Made by a program: the position numbers and the translations under genes. Below the pieces are notes generated by a model. That model made no database searches. It worked only from the letters and a program-made list of their open reading frames with translations, and was not told the DNA's origin. A DNA stretch of 6,935 nt from Chloroflexota bacterium (GTDB lineage Bacteria; Chloroflexota; Anaerolineae; Caldilineales; Caldilineaceae), in the NCBI GenBank assembly GCA_003577005.1, contig QEUW01000397.1, positions 1 to 6,935 on the forward strand. The letters run 5' to 3'. The stretch's first letter is position 1. Every line of letters starts with the position of its first letter. Positions 1 to 4,832 of the stretch are shown in pieces.

Positions 1-552
1 GGGTTGTCGATCCCAGATTTTATGTTGGCGCTGGTGTTGATGGTGGTAGCGCAACGGTTCTTTGGCTTTTCGGTCGGGGGCCTCTTTTCGCGCGAGTACA
101 TCGACGCCCCCTGGAGTTTTGCCAAATTGATAGATTTGCTCAAACATTTGTGGATTCCCGTCTTTATTGTCGGCATTTCCGGCACAGCCGGTCTGATGCG
201 CATTATGCGCGGCAACTTGTTGGACACGCTCAATATGCAGTATGTCCAGGCGGCGCGCGCCCGCGGTCTGCGAGAGTCCACTGTGGTGGTCAAACATGCC
301 GTGCGCAATGCCATCCACCCGCTGATCATGTTGCTGGGGCTGAGCCTGCCGTCGATCATCTCTGGCTCGCTGGTCGTCTCTATTGTTATGGGGTTGCCCA
401 CGGTCGGGCCGCTCTATTTCAACGCACTGCGCCAGCAGGATATGTTTCTGGCCGGTTCGGTCTTGATGTTTCTGGCCGGCATGTTGGTGATCGGCAACTT
501 TCTGGCCGACCTCTTGTTGGCCGCGGTCGACCCGCGCATTCGTTACGAATGA
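1..552 (+). CDS. ABC importer permease, DppB/OppB type (N-terminus cut by window edge)
   Basis: This is the C-terminal 183 residues of an integral membrane subunit of a peptide/nickel-family (Opp/Dpp) ABC importer. The frame is open to the left edge, so the TTG at position 4 is not the real start; full-length family members are about 310-350 residues. Hydrophobic segments lie at about residues 5-22, 51-68, 105-130 and 148-172 of the visible part. The cytoplasmic EAA loop that contacts the ATPase is at about residues 81-108 (YVQAARARGL...AIHPLI). The end, VDPRIRYE, is the usual OppB/DppB C-terminus. The common 'VVE..F.WPG.G' stretch reads VVSIVMGLPTVG (125-136), which I recall from a divergent subfamily that pairs with long-loop OppC proteins like the next gene. 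A 70-bp gap separates it from that gene, consistent with one operon. The substrate is unknown, so no gene symbol is assigned. Confidence 0.93.
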   Translation, partial: GLSIPDFMLALVLMVVAQRFFGFSVGGLFSREYIDAPWSFAKLIDLLKHLWIPVFIVGISGTAGLMRIMRGNLLDTLNMQYVQAARARGLRESTVVVKHAVRNAIHPLIMLLGLSLPSIISGSLVVSIVMGLPTVGPLYFNALRQQDMFLAGSVLMFLAGMLVIGNFLADLLLAAVDPRIRYE

Positions 553-622
553 TGCGTGGTGTGATATGTATGGTGTGCTGCGGAAATAGCTGTTGAATCC
601 CAAAGAGTAGAGGTGCATTCCT

Positions 623-1795
623 ATGGCTGAGCAAGCGATTCGCGTTCCCCCTACCTACGAAGAAGAGACGCCGCAAGCTGCCGAATACGCCCAGGCTGCA
701 CAGGTCTCCGGCGATATTGGCCAACTTTCCATTGGGCGCTTGATGTGGCGTCGCTTTCTGCGCAATCGACTGGCCGTGGCCGGGGCAATTGTCCTCGTGT
801 TGATGTATACAGTGGTCCTCTTTGCTGACTTCTTTGCTCCCTACGACCATCTGGCTTCCAACGAGAATTTTGTGCTGCGCGGGCCACAGCGCCCGCGGAT
901 ATTCGATGCCGATGGCAACTTCCACCTGCGCCCCTTTGTCTATGGCACCAGCACATCGCTCGACACAGTCAACCTGGATTGGGTGCATGAGGATGACCCA
1001 TCGCAGATCTTTCCGATCCGCTTCTTTGTCGAGGGACGGCCCTACAAGCTCTTTGGGATCATTCCAACTAATCGCCATTTCTACGGCGTAGATGAACCGG
1101 GCACTGTCTATCTGCTCGGCACGGACCGGAATGGGCGCGACATGGTCTCGCGCATTATCCAGGGCGGCCGCGTCTCGATGACCATTGGCCTGGTGGGCAT
1201 TGCATTGACTATCATCTTTGGCTCGATCTTGGGCACGATCTCGGGCTACTTTGGCGGCGTGGTCGATACGATCATCCAGCGCACGACTGAGTTGTTGATG
1301 TCCTTCCCCAGCATCGCCCTGTGGGCTGCCTTTGCGGCCGCTTTGCCGGCCGACATGACCAATATCATGCGCTTTTTCTTTATCTCCATCATCCTCTCGT
1401 TGCTGGGGTGGACGAGCCTGGCGCGCCAGGTGCGCGCCAAGGTGCTGGCCTATCGCGAGATGGATTTTGCCTCGGCGGCCAAGGCGGCCGGCGCCTCTCA
1501 TAGGCGCATTATCCTGATCCACATGTTGCCCAATGCGCTGAGCCACATCATTGTCATTGCTACCTTGGCCATCCCTGGCATGATCCTGGCGGAAACGGCA
1601 TTGAGTTTTCTTGGTCTGGGGATTCTGCCGCCGGCCGTCAGTTGGGGCACCTTGCTGCAAGATGCTCAGACTGTGAGCGTGGTGGTCAAAAAACCGTGGC
1701 TGATGTTGCCCGGCCTCTTTGTGATCATGGCCGTGCTCAGCTTCAACTTTGTGGGCGACGGCATCCGCGATGCGGCAGACCCCTTTGCGATCTAA
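623..1795 (+). CDS. ABC importer permease, DppC/OppC type with long extracytoplasmic insertion
   Basis: Second membrane subunit of the importer, 390 residues; typical OppC/DppC proteins are about 280-310. The ATG is preceded by AGAGGTG (609-615), a good ribosome binding site 7 bp away. Residues 1-45 are a polar cytoplasmic tail. Helix 1 (about 50-73) ends in the family motif ADFFAPY. Residues about 75-165 form an extra extracytoplasmic segment (RPFVYG, IRFFVEGRPYKLFG, HFYGVDEPG) before the conserved LLGTDRNGRD (165-173). Further helices lie at about 184-208, 224-242, 249-266, 305-326 and 361-380. The EAA loop that docks on the ATPase is at 281-304 (DFASAAKAAGASHRR...MLPN), followed by ETALSFLGLG (324-333) and the C-terminal NFVGDGIRDAADPF. 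The extra length is explained by the N-terminal tail and the insertion, which I recall as a subfamily trait. Family assignment is secure; substrate (peptide, sugar or other) is not. Confidence 0.96.
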   Translation: MAEQAIRVPPTYEEETPQAAEYAQAAQVSGDIGQLSIGRLMWRRFLRNRLAVAGAIVLVLMYTVVLFADFFAPYDHLASNENFVLRGPQRPRIFDADGNFHLRPFVYGTSTSLDTVNLDWVHEDDPSQIFPIRFFVEGRPYKLFGIIPTNRHFYGVDEPGTVYLLGTDRNGRDMVSRIIQGGRVSMTIGLVGIALTIIFGSILGTISGYFGGVVDTIIQRTTELLMSFPSIALWAAFAAALPADMTNIMRFFFISIILSLLGWTSLARQVRAKVLAYREMDFASAAKAAGASHRRIILIHMLPNALSHIIVIATLAIPGMILAETALSFLGLGILPPAVSWGTLLQDAQTVSVVVKKPWLMLPGLFVIMAVLSFNFVGDGIRDAADPFAI

Positions 1796-1797
1796 GC

Positions 1798-1827
1798 TTG
1801 GGTTCATAGAGATTGGGTTCACAGAGG
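1798..1827. repeat. 15-bp direct tandem repeat just after the permease stop codon
   Basis: Two adjacent copies, 1798-1812 (TTGGGTTCATAGAGA) and 1813-1827 (TTGGGTTCACAGAGG), differ at two positions. The first begins 3 bp after the oppC-type stop codon. The second copy also supplies the left arm of the inverted repeat described next. This looks like local slippage duplication within a CACAGAG-type repeat element. Confidence 0.8.
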
Positions 1828-1912
1828 ACACCGAGATTGCACTGAGAGCACAGAGAGGAACACCGAGAAATAACTCAGCGTCCTCTGTGTCGCCTCTGTG
1901 CCCTCTGTGAAC
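1817..1912. repeat. Imperfect inverted repeat built from CACAGAG/CTCTGTG units in the operon spacer
   Basis: The outer arms GTTCACAGAGG (1817-1827) and CCTCTGTGAAC (1902-1912) are perfect reverse complements. An inner pair, GCACAGAG (1848-1855) and CTCTGTGC (1894-1901), is also perfect. CACAGAG occurs at 1820-1826 and 1849-1855; CTCTGTG occurs at 1883-1889, 1894-1900 and 1903-1909. A 9-bp direct repeat, ACACCGAGA, sits at 1828-1836 and 1860-1868. The right half is pyrimidine-rich and the left half purine-rich, so transcribed RNA could fold into a long interrupted hairpin. No T-run follows directly, so it does not look like a classical intrinsic terminator. It occupies most of the 151-bp gap between the permease and ATPase genes and could act as a processing, attenuation or mobile palindromic element. 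I recall similar CACAGAG-rich intergenic sequences in other bacterial genomes but cannot check this here. Confidence 0.75.
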
Positions 1913-1946
1913 TTATGTAGTTATTCAAAGTCGAGAGTATCTGTTT

Positions 1947-3020
1947 ATGTCTAAGAACGGCGACATCATTCTGCGGGTGGACGATCTGCACGCCTATTTC
2001 TTCACCGAAAGCGGCGTCATCCGGGCGCTTTCCGGCGTGGACTTTACGCTGCGGCGCGGTGAGGTGCTCGGGATCGTCGGCGAAAGCGGTTGCGGCAAGA
2101 GCGTCACCGCCCAATGCATCATGAACATGTTGCCCGGCCGGGGCAAGATCATGGGCGGGACGATCCGCTACTACCGGCGCAGCCACGGGGGCGGCCAGGT
2201 CGAAGAGATCAATATCACACAGCTCAACTCTCGTGGCCGCGAGATGCGCGCCATCCGCGGCAACGACATCGCCATGATCTTCCAGGAGCCGATGACTTCG
2301 CTCAACCCGCTTTATACAGTGGGGAATCATCTGTTGGAGGCGATCACGCTGCACCAACACGTGACCAAGACCGAAGCGCGCGCCATCGCCGAGGACGCCC
2401 TGGCCAAGGTGCGTCTGCCGGAACCGGGGCGCATCTTTGACAGCTACCCCCACCAGTTGAGCGGCGGCCAGCGCCAGCGGGTGATGATCGCCATTGCACT
2501 CAGTTGCAACCCCGCGCTCCTGATCGCCGATGAACCCACCACCGCGCTCGATGTGACGACCCAGGCGCAGATCCTGGAGCTGATGCAGGAGCTGCAAGAG
2601 GCCACCAACATGAGCATCATCTTTATCACCCACGATCTGGGCGTGGTGGCCGAGATGTGCGACGAGGTGGCGGTGATGTATCTGGGCAAGGTCGTGGAGA
2701 AGACCGATGTCGATTCGGTCTTTTACGCCTCCAAACATCCCTACACCCAGGCGCTGCTCCGCTCTATCCCGCGGCTGGATGAAGAAGGCCGCACACGGCT
2801 GGCGGTGATCAAGGGCAATGTGCCCGATCCATCGGTCGTGCCGCTTGGTTGCCCGTTCCATCCCCGTTGTCCGGAGTTTATGCCCGGCGTCTGCAACGAG
2901 ATTACACCGTCGATGATCACGCTGGATGGCGGGCAGCAGGTGCGCTGTCTGTTGTATGGCGGCGCCGAAAAGCCGCAACGCACACCTACCGCAGCGGCGT
3001 TGTCACCAGAGATGAGATAG
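1947..3020 (+). CDS. oppD: Oligopeptide/dipeptide-type ABC transporter ATP-binding protein OppD/DppD
   Basis: Cytoplasmic ATPase subunit that drives the importer, 357 residues, close to the family norm of about 320-350. Visible nucleotide-binding motifs are Walker A GESGCGKS (45-52), Q-loop Q113 ([11 protein letters not shown]), signature LSGGQ (171-175), Walker B LLIADEP with catalytic E196, D-loop ALD (200-202) and switch histidine H229. The C-terminal OppD/DppD extension (about 262-340) carries four cysteines, C302, C308, C316 and C334 (GCPFHPRC...VC...RC). In the family such cysteines can bind a [4Fe-4S] cluster, as reported for Thermoanaerobacter DppD. The ATG has only a weak purine stretch, GAGAG (1933-1937), about 9 bp upstream. 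It follows the repeat-rich spacer and lies 10 bp before the partner ATPase gene. The symbol reflects family and operon position; the substrate is not shown. Confidence 0.96.
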   Translation: MSKNGDIILRVDDLHAYFFTESGVIRALSGVDFTLRRGEVLGIVGESGCGKSVTAQCIMNMLPGRGKIMGGTIRYYRRSHGGGQVEEINITQLNSRGREMRAIRGNDIAMIFQEPMTSLNPLYTVGNHLLEAITLHQHVTKTEARAIAEDALAKVRLPEPGRIFDSYPHQLSGGQRQRVMIAIALSCNPALLIADEPTTALDVTTQAQILELMQELQEATNMSIIFITHDLGVVAEMCDEVAVMYLGKVVEKTDVDSVFYASKHPYTQALLRSIPRLDEEGRTRLAVIKGNVPDPSVVPLGCPFHPRCPEFMPGVCNEITPSMITLDGGQQVRCLLYGGAEKPQRTPTAAALSPEMR

Positions 3021-3030
3021 AGAACCAGAG

Positions 3031-4125
3031 ATGGCTGAGACGACAAATGGACGCGGCCAGCGTGAACCGGTTGCTGGCGCACAAGCAGGGCCGGATGGTA
3101 AGGGCAAGCTCCTGCTTGAGGTCACCGACCTAAAGATGCACTTCCCCATTCGTAAGGGGTTTCTACGGCGAACCGTCGGCTATGTCAAGGCGGTCGATGG
3201 CGTCTCCTTCTCTATTAACCGGGGGGATACCTTTGGTCTGGTGGGAGAGAGCGGGTGCGGTAAGAGCACAACCGGGCGCTGTATCATCCGCCTGCTGGAC
3301 CCGACCGGTGGCAAGATCGTCTATCACGACAAAAAGGCTGGCCCGATCCAGGTTGACCAATTAGCGCCACGGGAAATGCGCACGCTGCGCCGCGACATGC
3401 AGATCATGTTCCAAGACCCTTATTCGTCGCTCAACCCACGTCTTACCCTCAAACAGATCGTGGGCGAGCCGCTGGTCATCAACAACATCTGCCGGGGCAA
3501 GGAGTTAGAAGAGCGGGTGGCGCAGCTCTTGCGCTCGGTTGGTCTCAGCCCCGAGTACATGAACCGCTATCCCCACGCCTTTAGCGGCGGGCAGCGCCAA
3601 CGCATCGGCCTGGCGCGGGCGCTGGCGCTCAACCCTGAATTTATCGTCGCTGATGAACCGGTCTCGGCGCTCGATGTGTCGGTGCAGGCACAGGTGCTCA
3701 ACCTGATCGAAGACCTGCAAGAGCAGTTGCACTTGACCTACCTCTTTATTGCTCACAACATGAGCGTCATCAAACACGTTTGCGACCATGTGGGGGTGAT
3801 GTACGTGGGCAAGATCGTGGAGATCGGCGAGACCAAAGAACTCTTTGCCAACCCGCTCCACCCCTACACCGAGGCGCTGCTCTCGGCCATCCCAAAACCG
3901 GACCCTCGCTCCAAACGCTCGCGCATTATCCTCGAAGGCGATGTGCCCAACCCGGCCAACCCGCCCAGCGGCTGCTACTTCCACCCACGCTGCCGCTATG
4001 CCAAGGATGTCTGTGCTCACGAAACGCCCGCGCTGCGCGAGATCACGCCGGGGCACCTGGCCGCTTGTCACTTTGCCGACGAGCTACAGTTGCGCGGCGC
4101 GGTAGAACCGGCCACGCGGCTGTGA
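3031..4125 (+). CDS. oppF: Oligopeptide/dipeptide-type ABC transporter ATP-binding protein OppF/DppF
   Basis: Second ATPase subunit, 364 residues, expected to pair with the upstream OppD as a heterodimer. A polar, low-complexity N-terminal tail (about 1-26) precedes the ATPase domain, which begins at [14 protein letters not shown]; the stretch [20 protein letters not shown] (about 41-60) is typical of the OppF branch. Motifs: Walker A GESGCGKS (72-79), Q-loop Q128 ([11 protein letters not shown]), signature FSGGQ (184-188), Walker B FIVADEP with E209, D-loop ALD and switch H242. The residue after the switch histidine is N243 where Asp is more usual. The C-terminal oligopeptide extension also has four cysteines, C315, C321, C328 and C346, spaced like those in OppD. 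The ATG lies 10 bp after the oppD stop with no strong Shine-Dalgarno motif, so translational coupling to oppD is likely. The operon terminator follows 43 bp downstream. Confidence 0.96.
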   Translation: MAETTNGRGQREPVAGAQAGPDGKGKLLLEVTDLKMHFPIRKGFLRRTVGYVKAVDGVSFSINRGDTFGLVGESGCGKSTTGRCIIRLLDPTGGKIVYHDKKAGPIQVDQLAPREMRTLRRDMQIMFQDPYSSLNPRLTLKQIVGEPLVINNICRGKELEERVAQLLRSVGLSPEYMNRYPHAFSGGQRQRIGLARALALNPEFIVADEPVSALDVSVQAQVLNLIEDLQEQLHLTYLFIAHNMSVIKHVCDHVGVMYVGKIVEIGETKELFANPLHPYTEALLSAIPKPDPRSKRSRIILEGDVPNPANPPSGCYFHPRCRYAKDVCAHETPALREITPGHLAACHFADELQLRGAVEPATRL

Positions 4126-4167
4126 GGTGATGGTTGTACCGCAAACAGGTAGCACCGCAAAATCGTT

Positions 4168-4212
4168 AAACAGAGGGCGTCGCACGGGCCCGTGCGACGC
4201 CCTCACTGTTTT
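4168..4212 (+). terminator. Strong Rho-independent terminator of the ABC importer operon
   Basis: A perfect palindrome has arms at 4173-4188 and 4189-4204 (16 bp each, beginning GAGGGCGTCG and ending CGACGCCCTC). Flanking AAACAG (4168-4173) can pair with CTGTTT (4206-4211) in an alternative register, leaving a 2-nt bulge. TTTT at 4209-4212 follows the stem. The U-run is short, but the stem is very GC-rich, and the position just after oppF fits the end of the transcription unit. Because the palindrome is perfect it is symmetric in DNA; the T-run favours termination of + strand transcription. Confidence 0.88.
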
Positions 4213-4488
4213 CTGGGGTGGCGCCGAAGCGATGGGGGATGCAGCAATTCTCATTTTGACACCGATAGTAGGCGGCGGCTGTGGCGCAGGATCAGTGTCA
4301 TCTCCAGCGAAACAGCATCGCCCTGGCCCCTCTATGCGGACGATCAAGACAATGACAGCTCGATTGGCGCCGAATGGCAGAAGGTGTAGAGAATAGAGTG
4401 AGTCGGTATAGAGTCCGCTTGAGGTAAGATATGGGCAGATGATAACGAGTTTCTGCAATCACCTACAGCGATAGGAACGACCAATCCG
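4213..4488. other. Intergenic region without a convincing gene
   Basis: This 276-bp stretch lies between the terminator and the small membrane protein gene. Open frames that cross it on the + strand begin in or before the terminator hairpin and lack a ribosome binding site, so I do not call them genes. The last part of one frame (about 4315-4389, encoding PLYADDQDND...GAEWQKV and then a stop) has a protein-like composition and could be a decayed gene end, but I do not recognise it. A weak promoter candidate for the next gene is TTGAGG (4419-4424) with GATAAC (4441-4446), 16 bp apart. It is a poor match to the consensus. Confidence 0.5.
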
Positions 4489-4827
4489 ATGACACAAGAT
4501 AGACCGCTTTCCATCACCATCGTCTGCATCATTGGGTTTGTGGCCTTTGGCTTGAGTGTATTCAGCGTGCCGATGATGTACGGTACGATCACTGCAGCGT
4601 ATGGCGTCTGGTTTGGGCCGATCTGGCTGGTCTCGCTTGCCGTAACCCTGGCCAGCCTCATTGGGTATTGGCAAATGAAGAAGTGGGGCGTATACCTGTA
4701 TCTGGCCGCCTTCATTTCAGGGACAGTGATGGGCATCCTCTTTGGTCTCCCATTCACAGTCGTGGGCGTGGTTGCCCCGCTACTGATCTCTGCTCTCGGC
4801 CTGGCTTACTTGCGAAGGATGGAATAG
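4489..4827 (+). CDS. Small four-helix integral membrane protein of unknown function
   Basis: A 112-residue, strongly hydrophobic protein. Four membrane segments are visible at about residues 8-27, 40-61, 67-87 and 91-108. A short charged N-terminus (MTQDRPLS), a basic loop (MKKWG, about 63-67) and a basic C-terminus (YLRRME) suggest both ends face the cytoplasm. The RPLS-ITIVCIIGF opening and the K-K-W-G turn before helix 3 resemble small uncharacterised membrane proteins common in bacteria, but I cannot name a family. The ATG is preceded by AGGA (4473-4476), 12 bp away, which is rather long spacing, so the ribosome binding site is only moderate. It lies downstream of the transporter terminator, so it is probably transcribed separately. 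Its stop codon is 5 bp from that of the convergent gene. Composition and codon use look coding; function is unknown. Confidence 0.75.
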   Translation: MTQDRPLSITIVCIIGFVAFGLSVFSVPMMYGTITAAYGVWFGPIWLVSLAVTLASLIGYWQMKKWGVYLYLAAFISGTVMGILFGLPFTVVGVVAPLLISALGLAYLRRME

Positions 4828-4832
4828 ATGAC

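Noticed and set aside
4..552. Taking the TTG at position 4 as the true start of the first permease
   Set aside because: The frame is open upstream to the edge, and the visible protein lacks the N-terminal half expected of the family, so the gene is cut by the window.
419..1831. Long - strand open frame (470 residues) opposite the OppC-type permease
   Set aside because: It lies antisense to a clearly recognised permease, is rich in His, Gln, Arg and Asp in a way typical of shadow frames, and shows no known domain.
1798..1912. CRISPR-like reading of the CACAGAG repeats
   Set aside because: Repeat units are short, unevenly spaced and inverted, with no uniform spacers and no cas genes nearby.
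1875..2978. Long - strand open frame (367 residues) opposite oppD
   Set aside because: Antisense shadow of an ATPase with all motifs intact; composition is His/Gln/Arg/Asp-rich, and no ribosome binding site or domain is evident.
4127..4396. + strand open frame just after oppF (89 residues, GTG start)
   Set aside because: It runs straight through the perfect terminator palindrome, and its composition is not convincing.
4084..4458. - strand open frame (124 residues) across the oppF end and the intergenic region
   Set aside because: It also reads through the terminator palindrome, overlaps the oppF C-terminus antisense, and has no recognisable domain.
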